Source: Rhodococcoides kyotonense
GTDB taxonomy: Bacteria; Actinomycetota; Actinomycetes; Mycobacteriales; Mycobacteriaceae
Assembly (NCBI RefSeq): GCF_001645385.1
Contig: NZ_LVHI01000009.1
Span: forward strand, 43,340-107,339
DNA: 64,000 bases
Direction: 5' to 3'
In this document: positions 45,393-53,112 of the stretch, in pieces
Layout: each line of letters starts with the position of its first letter
How positions within the stretch are numbered: position 1 is the stretch's first letter
The notes under the pieces: generated by a model
Told to the model about the DNA's origin: nothing
Seen by the model: the letters and a program-made list of their open reading frames with translations, nothing else
Database searches by the model: none
Program-made: the position numbers and the translations under genes

Positions 45393-46031
45393 GTGCCGGA
45401 CGACGTCCATCTCGTGTCCCTGGCCGTGGGAACGGTGGCGGTGGCGGCCGACGCCACCCGCGGGGCCGTTCGCGCTCTCGGCCGACTGCCGGTGGTCGGC
45501 GCTCGCCTTCGGACGGTCTCGGCCCGCGGCGAGCGCACGGTCGTGGCCGCCACCGCCCTCGCCGACGCCGTTCTGCGGGCTGTCGTCGTCAAGGTCGTCG
45601 CCACTGCGCTCGAGGAGATCGATCTGACGCAGCTGATCCGCGACAACGTCGACATCGATGCCGTCATCGAAGGCGTCGACCTGGACAAGGCCGCCGCGCA
45701 GGTGGATCTCGACGCGGCAATCCGACGCGTCGACGTCGACGCCGTCATCGATCGGATAGATCTGGACGCCGTCGTCGACACCGTCGATCTGGATCGACAG
45801 GTTGCCCGCGTCGACCTCGACGGTGCCATTGCGCGCGTCGATCTGATCGCGCTCGCCAACTTCGTCATCGACGGAGTCGACCTGCCCGAGATCATGCGTG
45901 AGTCGACGGGCTCGCTGTCGGCAGAAGCTGTGCGAGGCGTCCGCAGCACCGGAATGCAGGCCGACGACGCGGTATCTCACTTCGTCGGCAAGCTCTTCGG
46001 TCGCGAGCCAGGGCGTGAGGTGACCACGTGA
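45393..46031 (+). CDS. Protein with tandem nonapeptide [VI]D[LIV]D repeats
   Basis: 212 residues from a GTG at 45393. A helical N-terminus (about 1-72, VAVAADATRGAVRALGR...) leads to eight or so units of exactly 9 residues (VDLDKAAAQ, VDLDAAIRR, VDVDAVIDR, IDLDAVVDT, VDLDRQVAR, VDLDGAIAR, ...) from residue 86 to about 157. Asp recurs every ninth residue, so the repeat could form a regular solenoid with a charged face. I do not recognise the family. Its stop overlaps the RDD gene by 4 bp (GTGA), so the two are translated together and may act together at the membrane. Confidence 0.75.
   Translation: MPDDVHLVSLAVGTVAVAADATRGAVRALGRLPVVGARLRTVSARGERTVVAATALADAVLRAVVVKVVATALEEIDLTQLIRDNVDIDAVIEGVDLDKAAAQVDLDAAIRRVDVDAVIDRIDLDAVVDTVDLDRQVARVDLDGAIARVDLIALANFVIDGVDLPEIMRESTGSLSAEAVRGVRSTGMQADDAVSHFVGKLFGREPGREVTT
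45618..45863. repeat. 27-bp tandem coding repeat in the nonapeptide protein
   Basis: Codons 76-157 of the gene at 45393 form about nine copies of a 27-bp unit encoding [VI]D[LIV]Dxx[VIA]xx. The first spacing is 10 residues, the rest exactly 9. The DNA is diverged enough that the repeat is clearest at protein level. Confidence 0.7.
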
Positions 46032-46510
46032 CACTCCCGCGCGCCGAGGACATGCGTCCGGCCGGCGTCGTGACCCGCGGGGTGGCTGCCGTCGTCGATC
46101 TGGCCGTGGTCGCCGTGCTGATGGGGTCGGTGTACGTCGGAGCGGTGTTCGTGCAGTTGCTGTTCGATCCGCAATCGCTCAGTTTCAGATCGCCCGCCGT
46201 ACTCATGTCGGTGACACTCTTCGTCTGCATCGCCATCGGATACCTGACGCTGTGCTGGGCGACGACGGGTCGCACGGTCGGAGCGACCATGATGGGGGTT
46301 CGGTTGATCAGCCGACGTCACGGCCTGCTGCGATGGCCCGCGGCCGCACTCCGTGCGTTCCTGTGCGTCGTCTTCGGCTTCGGCCTGCTGTGGGTGGCGG
46401 TGGACCGACGCCGACGCTCCCTGCAGGACATCGTGTTGCGCACATCGGTCGTCTACGACTGGCAACCGAACACCGGCATGGTCGATCCGCACACCGCTAC
46501 TGGACAATAG
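46028..46510 (+). CDS. RDD-family membrane protein
   Basis: 160 residues, three hydrophobic segments. RDD hallmarks: VTRGVAAVVDLAVVAVLMG (with Arg and Asp in the first segment) and GRTVGATMMGVRLISRR. The family is thought to transport ions or small solutes, or to stabilise membrane partners. Its start overlaps the stop of the nonapeptide gene by 4 bp, so the two are a coupled pair. GTG start at 46028. Confidence 0.85.
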   Translation: MTLPRAEDMRPAGVVTRGVAAVVDLAVVAVLMGSVYVGAVFVQLLFDPQSLSFRSPAVLMSVTLFVCIAIGYLTLCWATTGRTVGATMMGVRLISRRHGLLRWPAAALRAFLCVVFGFGLLWVAVDRRRRSLQDIVLRTSVVYDWQPNTGMVDPHTATGQ

Positions 46511-46514
46511 AGAC

Positions 46515-47522
46515 ATGGACCCGATCGAAGCCCTCCGCGAGATCGCCTACTGGCTCGAACGCTCACGCGCGGACACGCATCGCGTCAAGGCATACCGGCG
46601 AGCGGCCGACGTCGTCGAAAACCTGAGTGCTGCACAACGTTCCGAGCGCGCGAAGTCCGATTCGTGGTCGGCGCTACCGGGCATCGGAGCCAAGACGTCC
46701 CTGATCATCAGGCAGGCGCTGGCGGGCGACGTTCCGGACTACCTGGCCGAGAAGCGCGCAGAGGCCGAGCCGATCGGCGAGAACAATCTGCGGGCGGCAC
46801 TGAGGGGTGATCTGCACACACATTCGAACTGGTCCGACGGCGGCAGCCCGATCGACGAGATGATGCGCACGGCCAAGGAGCTCGGGCACGAATACTGTGC
46901 TCTCACAGACCATTCACCGCGGCTCACCGTCGCCAACGGACTCAGCGCCGAGCGACTCAGGGAACAGCTGGACGTCATCGCCGAACTGAACGAGCAACTC
47001 GCGCCGTTCCGGATACTGACCGGGATCGAGGTCGACATCCTCGACGACGGCAGTCTCGATCAGGACGAGGGCCTGCTCGCCGAGCTGGATATCGTTGTGG
47101 CGAGCGTGCATTCGAAGCTACGCGCGGACTCGGACACGATGACGCGACGGATGGTGAATGCCGTCGCGAATCCTCATGTCGACGTGCTCGGACACTGCAC
47201 AGGCAGGCTCGTCACCGGTGGACGCGGTACGCGACCCGAATCGACATTCGACGCGGACGTGGTCTTCGAGGGCTGCAGGCAATATGGAACGGCCGTCGAG
47301 ATCAATGCGCGGCCCGAGCGTCAGGACCCGCCGGAACGCCTCATCGATCTCGCGCTCGAGCGCGGTTGTCTGTTCTCCATCGACACCGATGCCCACGCCC
47401 CAGGCCAGCTCGATTGGCAGGGCTACGGCTGCGTCCGCGCCGAGGACAGAGGTGTGCCCGCTGACCGAATCGTCAACACGTGGCCCGTCGAGAAACTGCT
47501 CGAGTGGACAGGTGACCGTTGA
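46515..47522 (+). CDS. PHP-domain protein with N-terminal helix-hairpin-helix (PolX-like)
   Basis: 335 residues from the ATG at 46515. The N-terminus holds a HhH region (SWSALPGIGAKTSLIIRQAL). The PHP core has metal ligands in LRGDLHTHSNWSDGG, CALTDHSPRL, GIEVDILDDGS, VVASVHSK, VDVLGHCTG and IDTDAHAPGQLDW, all nine positions apparently present. It resembles the C-terminal phosphoesterase half of PolX DNA polymerases without the polymerase domain, so a nuclease or phosphatase role is likely. Its stop overlaps the next gene's TTG. Confidence 0.88.
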   Translation: MDPIEALREIAYWLERSRADTHRVKAYRRAADVVENLSAAQRSERAKSDSWSALPGIGAKTSLIIRQALAGDVPDYLAEKRAEAEPIGENNLRAALRGDLHTHSNWSDGGSPIDEMMRTAKELGHEYCALTDHSPRLTVANGLSAERLREQLDVIAELNEQLAPFRILTGIEVDILDDGSLDQDEGLLAELDIVVASVHSKLRADSDTMTRRMVNAVANPHVDVLGHCTGRLVTGGRGTRPESTFDADVVFEGCRQYGTAVEINARPERQDPPERLIDLALERGCLFSIDTDAHAPGQLDWQGYGCVRAEDRGVPADRIVNTWPVEKLLEWTGDR

Positions 47523-48418
47523 CGGCGCGAAAACTTCTCATTGCCCTCGTCGTTCTTGCCTCCGGCTGCGCGTCGCCCGCAGCACCGACGCCCACCCACA
47601 CGCCCGCGCCCTCCCCCGCGCTCGTTCCGGCCGAGTCCGGTCCCGCGATGCGGCTGCTCTACGGACCGGACGCGGACAACGTCGGCGATCTCTACCTGCC
47701 GGACAACGATGCCGACTCGCTTCCCGTCGTCGTGATGGTGCACGGCGGCGGGTGGCAGAAGGCCTTGGGCTCGTCGTACTTCGCACCGATCTCGCAGGCC
47801 GTCGCCGATCAGGGAATTGCGGTGTGGAACATCGAATATCGGCGCGGAACCGGTAATTGGGCCGACACACTCGCCGACGTCGACAACGCCACCGAAGCAT
47901 TGGCGACGACCGTCCAGGAGGCCGCAGGTGGCCGCCTCGATCTCGACCGAGTGCATGTCGCCGGTCATTCCGCGGGCGGTCAGCTGGCGGCGTGGCTCGC
48001 GGGTCGGCACACGCTTCCGGCGTCGGCTCCGGGAGCACAGCCACGCGTGACGCCGAAGAGCGCGACGATCATGGCAGGCGTGTACGACATGGCGCGCGCG
48101 GCGACCATCGGCGGCGACAGATTCGTGCCCGCGTTCCTCGGTGGCATGCCGGACCAGGTGCCCGATCGCTACCGCGTCGCGTCGCCTATCGACCATCTGC
48201 CCATCGACGTCCGCGTGTCCGCGCTGCACGGTGACAGCGACAAAACGGTGTCGGTGAACCAGAGCACGGTGTACGTCGATGCGGCCCGGGCCGCAGGCGA
48301 CCCCGCCGAGCTGACGGTTCTGCCGGGCGTCGGTCACGACGACTTCGTGCATTCGGGGTCCGTTGCCTGGACGACGGCCGTCGACACCATCACCGAACAC
48401 GCCGCGACGCTCGGTTGA
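47519..48418 (+). CDS. Lipoprotein-anchored alpha/beta hydrolase
   Basis: 299 residues from a TTG at 47519, whose first codon overlaps the PHP stop (TTGA). Signal peptide with lipobox LASGC (cysteine at residue 17), then a Pro/Thr/Ala linker. The hydrolase core has HGGGW (oxyanion), the nucleophile elbow VHVAGHSAGGQLAAWLAG (Ser about 142), the acid in ALHGDSDKTVS and His in GVGHDDFVHS, all of the carboxylesterase type. It is probably an exported esterase tethered to the outer face of the membrane. Confidence 0.85.
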   Translation: MTARKLLIALVVLASGCASPAAPTPTHTPAPSPALVPAESGPAMRLLYGPDADNVGDLYLPDNDADSLPVVVMVHGGGWQKALGSSYFAPISQAVADQGIAVWNIEYRRGTGNWADTLADVDNATEALATTVQEAAGGRLDLDRVHVAGHSAGGQLAAWLAGRHTLPASAPGAQPRVTPKSATIMAGVYDMARAATIGGDRFVPAFLGGMPDQVPDRYRVASPIDHLPIDVRVSALHGDSDKTVSVNQSTVYVDAARAAGDPAELTVLPGVGHDDFVHSGSVAWTTAVDTITEHAATLG

Positions 48419-48440
48419 CCTGTCTGGTACACACGTCCGC

Positions 48441-48917
48441 ATGAAGAGAGTGGTCTGGGTGGTCGCTGCCGCCGTCCTCGTGCTTGCCGGGTGTGGGCAG
48501 GAGACGACCGATTCCGGAGCCCAGCCATCCACCTCGGCGACTGCGGCCGCCGCGTCGACGACGACTGCGCAGCCGACCACGGCTGCCGAACCGTCGGCCG
48601 AGCTGCCGGATGCGTCTGAGGAGCCGGTCGATTCCGACCAGGCCGAGACGCTGCCGGTTCCCGTGCCCGCCCCGAAACTCCCCGCAGATCCCACGTCCGA
48701 AAACATGCCTCACGGCGAACAGCTCTATCTGGAGACGTGCGCGCGCTTCAAGACCGCCATCGACGCGGTTGCCCTCACCGGGGCCGCGTCGCGCGACCAG
48801 TCCGTCACCGGCCTGCGCGACAAGCTGCAGGAAGGACCGAACTGGTCGACGCTGTCCGCCGACGATCAGCAACAGATCCTGCGGGGACTCGACGCGGCCG
48901 GCCGCGGCACCTGCTGA
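48441..48917 (+). CDS. Small secreted lipoprotein
   Basis: 158 residues from the ATG at 48441. Signal peptide MKRVVWVVAAAVLVLAGC with the lipobox LAGC (Cys 18), then a Ser/Thr/Ala/Pro-rich linker and an acidic segment (ELPDASEEPVDSDQAE). The C-terminal half is small and probably helical (TCARFKTAIDAVALTG). Two further cysteines (TCARF, GTC) could pair. I do not recognise a family. It lies 22 bp after the esterase gene and may share its transcript. Confidence 0.75.
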   Translation: MKRVVWVVAAAVLVLAGCGQETTDSGAQPSTSATAAAASTTTAQPTTAAEPSAELPDASEEPVDSDQAETLPVPVPAPKLPADPTSENMPHGEQLYLETCARFKTAIDAVALTGAASRDQSVTGLRDKLQEGPNWSTLSADDQQQILRGLDAAGRGTC

Positions 48918-48920
48918 GCG

Positions 48921-49409
48921 TCAGGTGTAGAGGCGTCCGATGAATGCGTCGACGTTCTCGCGCACCCGTGAGGTCCGCTCTTCCGGCGTCAAGTTCTCGC
49001 GGTACCTGTTGCCGAGTGCGGGCGTCTTCTTCCCGCGCGCATACAGCGAGCACAGCAGGTCGGTGCACATGTAGGTGCCGACGGAATTGCCCTTGCGCCC
49101 GGACTCGCCGATCTTGCGTGCCGTCATCAGTGACACGTAGCCGCGCGAATGCATCGTCATGCAGACGGTGCACATCTGGGCACGATCCGAGCCACCGGTT
49201 TCGTGCCGCAGTGCGACGCCCACGAGCCCGCCGGACTGCGGCACGACGATGTAACTGCGCCCGGCGTACGACGGGTCGGACCAACCGAGGAAATCGAGTT
49301 GCTCCCAATCCTTGTCGGCCAGATCGGCCGGAATGCCCATCCGTTTGGTGTCGCCCTTCGAACAGTTCACGAACGACGATCGAATCTCTTTCTCGTCGAC
49401 AGGTTCCAT
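48921..49409 (-). CDS. FBP treble-clef zinc-finger protein
   Basis: 162 residues from the ATG at 49409, which has GGAG 8 bp upstream. The zinc site is CTVCMTMH with CTDLLCSLYAR (Cys-x2-Cys ... Cys-x4-Cys), typical of the C-terminal FBP domain named from elongation-factor-G-binding proteins, which protect translating ribosomes from fusidic acid. Here the N-terminal part (SSFVNCSKGDTKRMGIP) is short. Function here is unproven. It follows the TetR gene by 11 bp, so TetR may control it. Confidence 0.8.
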   Translation of the reverse strand: MEPVDEKEIRSSFVNCSKGDTKRMGIPADLADKDWEQLDFLGWSDPSYAGRSYIVVPQSGGLVGVALRHETGGSDRAQMCTVCMTMHSRGYVSLMTARKIGESGRKGNSVGTYMCTDLLCSLYARGKKTPALGNRYRENLTPEERTSRVRENVDAFIGRLYT

Positions 49410-49420
49410 CTCGGTTCTCC

Positions 49421-49993
49421 CTAGGTGTTGTTCGGCCAGTTCGCGAGGGCGTGGTGCAGCACGTCGAGCATCTGCACCCACGACTCTTCGGTCGGCCGTG
49501 GCGTGTGGCTGAATCCGCCCGCGGACTCCAAGGCGATGAAGCCGTGAAAGAAGCTGCCCAGCAACCGAACAGCATCGGTTTCCGCCGGCTCACCCAAGTC
49601 GTACGCGCGAAGCACCGCACGGGACATCTGCGAGTGCCGATGCGCGTCGCTCTTGGCCACCGCATCCGAGTCCAGCTCGAAATTCGTTGCCGCATAACGG
49701 CCCGGATGCTCCCGCGCATAGTCCCGATACGCACCGGCGAACGCGACGAGCGCGTCCTTGCCCGCACGCCCGGCCAAGGCGTCGGCAACCCGGTCTGCGA
49801 GTTCGGCCAACGACGCCACGGCGACGCGCTGTCGCAGATCCCGCAGATTCTTGATGTGCGAGTACAGGCTGGCGTCCTTGACGCCGAACGAGCGCGCCAA
49901 CGCCAACACCGTCAAATTGTCGAAGCCGATGTCATCGGCCATCTCCGACGCCACCTCGACCAGACGCGTCGCGGTGATCCCTGCCCGTGCCAT
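49421..49993 (-). CDS. TetR-family regulator
   Basis: 190 residues. Helix-turn-helix LTVLALARSFGVKDASLYSHIKNLRDL (about residues 27-53) and a C-terminal helical domain of the TetR_C_33 or WHG type (NFELDSDAVAKSDAHRHS). It is transcribed just ahead of the FBP gene, so the two share a transcript. The palindrome at 50037 lies in its upstream region. Confidence 0.9.
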   Translation of the reverse strand: MARAGITATRLVEVASEMADDIGFDNLTVLALARSFGVKDASLYSHIKNLRDLRQRVAVASLAELADRVADALAGRAGKDALVAFAGAYRDYAREHPGRYAATNFELDSDAVAKSDAHRHSQMSRAVLRAYDLGEPAETDAVRLLGSFFHGFIALESAGGFSHTPRPTEESWVQMLDVLHHALANWPNNT

Positions 49994-50036
49994 GCCGACC
50001 TCGCCTTGTTCCTAGCCGTTGTGGTCTATTTCCTAG

Positions 50037-50050
50037 CCTTCCTAGGAAGG
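50037..50050. promoter_or_regulatory. Palindrome upstream of the TetR-FBP unit
   Basis: CCTTCCTAGGAAGG (50037-50050) is a perfect 14-bp palindrome 44-57 bp before the TetR ATG. Half-site copies CCTAGCC recur at 50011 and 50032. It is a probable TetR operator at the promoter. Confidence 0.6.
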
Positions 50051-50101
50051 GTACAGACACGGACGGACGAGTGCCAACCCATTTCCTCCGAAACGACGCC
50101 G

Positions 50102-50166
50102 CCCCCACGCAAATGCATATGCGTTTGCGTGGGGGCGGGTCCGCAAACGCGTATGCATTTGCGTGG
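50102..50166. repeat. Nested palindrome with two alternative hairpins
   Basis: CCCCCACGCAAA (50102-50113) pairs perfectly with TTTGCGTGGGGG (50124-50135). The same left region CCACGCAAATGCATATGCG (50105-50123) instead matches the far arm (50142-50166, complement with one wobble) over 25 bp. The two folds exclude each other. It lies between the divergent TetR start region and the siderophore protein's stop codon at 50182, downstream of the latter gene. Confidence 0.7.
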
Positions 50167-50181
50167 TAATGGGCGGGACAA

Positions 50182-50898
50182 CTACTTCCAGTACGCCTGC
50201 GCCTTGATGGACTCCTTGGCCAGGCCACGGTCCTTGAACGTCTTGACGATCGACCGGGTCGAGCGGGCATCACAGGCCACCCAGGCGAAAGTGCCCGGCG
50301 CCGGCGACAGCGACTCGGCCGCCTCCCGAAGCAGACGGCCGTCGTCGACGCGTTCCAGCCAGGTCACCTGATGCGCGTCGCCCGCGTGGACGGGAAGCGT
50401 CGTGTCCGACTCGAACTGCCACTCCAGCCACACCCTGGCCGGGGTGTCGCCGATGGCGTCGAGGATGGAGTTGATCGCGGGTAGCGACGCCGTGTCACCG
50501 AACAGGACGAACTCCTGCGGCATCGGATTCGGGATCGAGAAGTTCGACGACCCCGCACTCTTCCCGATCACGCTCGCGTCGAGGATGTCCCCGACTTGCG
50601 CATTCTCGGCCCACTTCGACGCAGGGCCGTAGTGCAGAGCGAACTCCACAGCGAAGGTGTCGGCCGCGGGATCCTGCCGAACGAGGGTGTACCCGCGTTG
50701 ACGCTCCTTGCCGGTGCCGTCGTCGAACCAGAGGCGGATCCACTGCGTGGGATGAACCGGATGCGCGGCCAGAACGCCGTCGCCGGAGAACCCGATCCGG
50801 ATGTACTTGTCCGTGACCGGTTCGACGTAGGTGACGGTGAGCTTGTAGTTCTCGGCCCGCCACGCCTTCATGATGATGCCCTCGACCCCTTTACTCAT
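50182..50898 (-). CDS. Siderophore-interacting protein (flavin reductase, SIP family)
   Basis: 238 residues from the ATG at 50898. The FAD-binding_9 and SIP domains are covered: DKYIRIGFSGDGVLAAHPVHPTQWIRLWF, then ERQRGYTLVRQDP (flavin-binding Arg-x-Tyr-Thr), VEFALHYGPASKWA and GDTASLPAINSILDAI with CDARSTRS near the end. It reduces ferric siderophores in the cytoplasm to release iron. It lies 14 bp downstream of a GNAT gene in the same direction, with an iron-box-like half site there. Confidence 0.92.
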   Translation of the reverse strand: MSKGVEGIIMKAWRAENYKLTVTYVEPVTDKYIRIGFSGDGVLAAHPVHPTQWIRLWFDDGTGKERQRGYTLVRQDPAADTFAVEFALHYGPASKWAENAQVGDILDASVIGKSAGSSNFSIPNPMPQEFVLFGDTASLPAINSILDAIGDTPARVWLEWQFESDTTLPVHAGDAHQVTWLERVDDGRLLREAAESLSPAPGTFAWVACDARSTRSIVKTFKDRGLAKESIKAQAYWK

Positions 50899-50916
50899 GA
50901 GGGCAGGGTAACCTAA
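50898..50916 (-). promoter_or_regulatory. Iron-box-like half site before the siderophore protein
   Basis: The minus strand reads TTAGGTTA then CCCTGCCCTCA across the short gap. The first eight bases match the DtxR/IdeR consensus TTAGGTTAGSCTAACCTAA perfectly, but the second half does not. Iron regulation is plausible for this gene but the site is weak. Confidence 0.25.
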
Positions 50917-51359
50917 TAAGCGGCGTAGATGCGTTCCATCGGCCTGGTTCCGTCGGCCATGATCCAGCCGGCCGGCCTCCGGTCGACGAGCGACCATCCC
51001 GTGCGTTCGTACAGAGCAATGGCCGCACCGGAGTGCTCGATGACGTCGAGCATCAATGTCCGTCCGTCGGCATGGTCGCGTATCCGATTCAGCAGCGAGG
51101 TCCCGACGGCCGACCCTCGCCCCGATGGCCGCACGAACAGCCGAGACACCCACAGCGCGGCGTCGCGTCGTACCAGAAGGGCATGTCCCACAATGGAATT
51201 CGCGTCGTTCGCCACCCACGCCGCATCGGTCTCGGCCGGTGTCAGCCAGGCGTCGGGATCATCGGGCCACCGGTCGGGATAGCCGTCGGCCTCGTGGACC
51301 TCGCGTAGAGCGCGGACACACTCGGGAAGATCGGGGGTCTCTCGGGGCCGCACCTGCAC
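50913..51359 (-). CDS. GNAT-family acetyltransferase
   Basis: 148 residues, GTG start at 51359. Motif V/A regions: AALWVSRLFVRPSGRGSAVGTSLLNRI carries the acetyl-CoA pyrophosphate loop (RGSAVGT), then a C-terminal AIALYERTGWSLVDRR typical of the family. The substrate is unknown. It precedes the siderophore protein gene by 14 bp and may share a transcript, although the two activities are not obviously related. Confidence 0.88.
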   Translation of the reverse strand: MQVRPRETPDLPECVRALREVHEADGYPDRWPDDPDAWLTPAETDAAWVANDANSIVGHALLVRRDAALWVSRLFVRPSGRGSAVGTSLLNRIRDHADGRTLMLDVIEHSGAAIALYERTGWSLVDRRPAGWIMADGTRPMERIYAAY

Positions 51360-51388
51360 CGAAACGACGGTACTGGGTCGCGCGGCCC

Positions 51389-51532
51389 GGACCGAATGTC
51401 ACCTTCGCTCACTCAGAGAGACCGAAGGCCGCCCTCGCTAACTCAGGTGGACCGAAGGCCACCCTCGCTCACTCAGAGAGACCGAATGTCACCCTCGCTC
51501 ACTCAGGTGGACCGAAAAGCCACATTCGGTCC
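51389..51532. repeat. Four tandem 30-bp REP-like units ending in an inverted copy
   Basis: GACCGAATGTCACC and GACCGAAGGCC units of exactly 30 bp repeat four times from 51390. Units 1 and 3 end TCACTCAGAGA and units 2 and 4 end ACTCAGGTG, so the order is A-B-A-B with a 60-bp higher period. The last copy (ACATTCGGTCC, ending 51532) is inverted, so the first and last ends pair. The array fills the gap between the GNAT gene and the tRNA-Ser(CGA) terminator. Confidence 0.8.
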
Positions 51533-51545
51533 ATGACGGGCGCAC

Positions 51546-51581
51546 AAAAAAACTCCCCACCTGCGCGGGGCAGGTGGGGAG
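51546..51581 (-). terminator. Rho-independent terminator after tRNA-Ser(CGA)
   Basis: Read on the minus strand: CTCCCCACCTG, a short loop, CAGGTGGGGAG, then seven Ts, an 11-bp stem with a perfect U-tail, 4 bp after the tRNA 3' end. Confidence 0.95.
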
Positions 51582-51584
51582 CTT

Positions 51585-51675
51585 TGGCGGTGGCGGAGGG
51601 ATTTGAACCCTCGGACGGGGGTTACCCGTCACACGCTTTCGAGGCGTGCTCCTTAGGCCGCTCGGACACGCCACC
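51585..51675 (-). tRNA. tRNA-Ser (anticodon CGA)
   Basis: 91 nt on the minus strand. Acceptor GGTGGCG (5' at 51675) pairs with CGCCACC; discriminator G and encoded CCA end at 51585. The anticodon loop CTCGAAA gives CGA (UCG codons). A long variable arm and GGTTCAAATCC T-loop mark a class II serine tRNA. Confidence 0.95.
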
Positions 51676-51732
51676 GCGGAAAACTGTACCGCAGTGACGC
51701 CCAGACGTTAAATCGCCTGGTCAGACCGGAAA

Positions 51733-51930
51733 TCAGTGTCCGGTCAGCTTGTCCTTGACGGTGGAGGCTGCGTCCTTGATCTTCTCGCCGGCGTCCTTGA
51801 TGGCAGACGACGCCTGGTCGCCCTTGCCTTCTGCTTCGAGGTCCCGGTCGCCGGTAGCCGATCCAGCTGCTTCCTTGGCCTTGCCGCCCAGATCCTCGGC
51901 CTTGTTCGAGATCTTGTCGTCGAGTCCCAT
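51733..51930 (-). CDS. CsbD-family stress protein
   Basis: 65 residues from the ATG at 51930, with GGGAGG 5 bp upstream. The sequence is rich in Lys, Ala, Glu, Asp and Gly with short repeats (KAEDLGGKAKEAAGSATGD, KDAGEKIKDAASTVKDKL), the CsbD/YjbJ pattern. Such proteins are abundant under general stress and probably unstructured; the function is not settled. Transcription is likely stress-linked, but no sigma-factor box is clear. The 89 bp after tadA's stop and before it hold its promoter. Confidence 0.88.
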   Translation of the reverse strand: MGLDDKISNKAEDLGGKAKEAAGSATGDRDLEAEGKGDQASSAIKDAGEKIKDAASTVKDKLTGH

Positions 51931-52019
51931 GATGCCTCCCTGAGGATGTCGATTGCAGAACACGGTGTGTTCCTTGTCGACGGGCTTACCCCCGACCTGG
52001 CGCCCGAAACATAAGAGTT

Positions 52020-52472
52020 TCATGAGCGTCGGCCCTCGAAGAAGTCCAGCAGCAGGCGGGCGCATTCGGTTTCCAGAACTCCGCCCCGAACCTGTGGCCG
52101 ATGAGTGAGCCGCTGATCACGCACCACATCCCACAGCGAGCCCACCGCGCCCGTCTTGGGTTCCCACGCCCCGAAGACGACCTTGGCGACGCGAGCGAGC
52201 ACCAGAGCCCCCGCGCACATCGTGCACGGTTCCAACGTCACCGCGAGCGTGCAGCCTTCGAGCCGCCATCCGTCGCCGTGAACCTTCGCCGCGGCGCGCA
52301 GCGCGAGAATCTCGGCGTGCGCGGTCGGGTCACCCGTGCATTCCCGCTCGTTGGCTGCGCGCGCGAGTTCCCGCCCGTCGGCGTCGAAGACCACCGCGCC
52401 GATCGGGATGTCGAGTTCGGACGCCTGTTCCGCCGCCGACAGAGCGGCACGAACGTAGTCCTCGTCGGTCAC
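52020..52472 (-). CDS. tadA: tRNA adenosine(34) deaminase
   Basis: 150 residues. The cytidine-deaminase fold zinc site is HAEILALRAAA with PCTMCAGALVLARV, and the general base glutamate is in HAE. TadA makes inosine at position 34 of tRNA-Arg(ACG). The gene overlaps the upstream associated gene by 4 bp, repeating the mycobacterial Rv3752c-Rv3753c arrangement. The C-terminal tail is short (LLDFFEGRRS). Confidence 0.93.
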   Translation of the reverse strand: MTDEDYVRAALSAAEQASELDIPIGAVVFDADGRELARAANERECTGDPTAHAEILALRAAAKVHGDGWRLEGCTLAVTLEPCTMCAGALVLARVAKVVFGAWEPKTGAVGSLWDVVRDQRLTHRPQVRGGVLETECARLLLDFFEGRRS

Positions 52473-53029
52473 CGAGGTAGCTTGTCCAGGACGGTCGAGA
52501 GCTCGTCGGAGAATCCGAGACGCTGCGCGATGGATCCGAGTTGCTCGTCCGGATACAGATCCGTCTCGGCGACGATGATGCCCAGCACCGGTTCCGGCAG
52601 CCCCAGATCCGCCAGAAGCGACAGATCACCCTCTTCCCAGGGTTCGATGTCGTCGAGCTCGTCCGGATCGATGTCGGGGATCTCGATGTTCAACGCATCG
52701 AGGACGTCGGCGGCGATGTCGTAGTCGATGGCAGCCGTCGCGTCGGAGACGAGCAACCGCGTTCCCGACGGCGCGGGCCGCAGAACGACGAAGAACTCGT
52801 CGTCGACGTCGAGTAGCCCGAAGATGGCTCCCGAGCTTCGCATCTCCCGCAGCTCCGTCTCGGCGACCGACAGGGACCCCAACGCCCGCGGGGACAACGG
52901 CGTCACCTTCCACTTGCCGTCCTCGCGGACGACGGCAACACCGAAGCCCTCCAGGTCGTCGTACGCGCTCGTCTCGGGACCGTCGAACTTCTTCGCCTTG
53001 GCGGAGTTGTTCCCGCGCTGTGCAGCCAT
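52469..53029 (-). CDS. tRNA adenosine deaminase-associated protein
   Basis: 186 residues, ATG start at 53029. Acidic, with an N-terminal basic stretch (AQRGNNSAKAKKFDG) and a central beta-rich part (GVAVVREDGKWKVTPLSP), then DIDPDELDDIEPWEEGDL. The family occurs next to tadA in actinobacteria, where it may help the deaminase. The biochemical role is unknown. It overlaps tadA by 4 bp, so translation is coupled. Confidence 0.85.
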   Translation of the reverse strand: MAAQRGNNSAKAKKFDGPETSAYDDLEGFGVAVVREDGKWKVTPLSPRALGSLSVAETELREMRSSGAIFGLLDVDDEFFVVLRPAPSGTRLLVSDATAAIDYDIAADVLDALNIEIPDIDPDELDDIEPWEEGDLSLLADLGLPEPVLGIIVAETDLYPDEQLGSIAQRLGFSDELSTVLDKLPR

Positions 53030-53112
53030 GCGGGCAACGGTAGTCGCCGAGAGCCCCCGAAATGTAGTCCACCGCGAGAGAACAGGTCGTACCCGTATGC
53101 CAACCTGGTGGC

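Noticed and set aside
50898..50916. A full IdeR iron box before the siderophore gene
   Set aside because: Only one half matches the consensus; listed as a low-confidence half site.
51389..51532. Possible CRISPR array
   Set aside because: Repeats are directly adjacent with no unique spacers, the ends are inverted copies and no cas genes are present.
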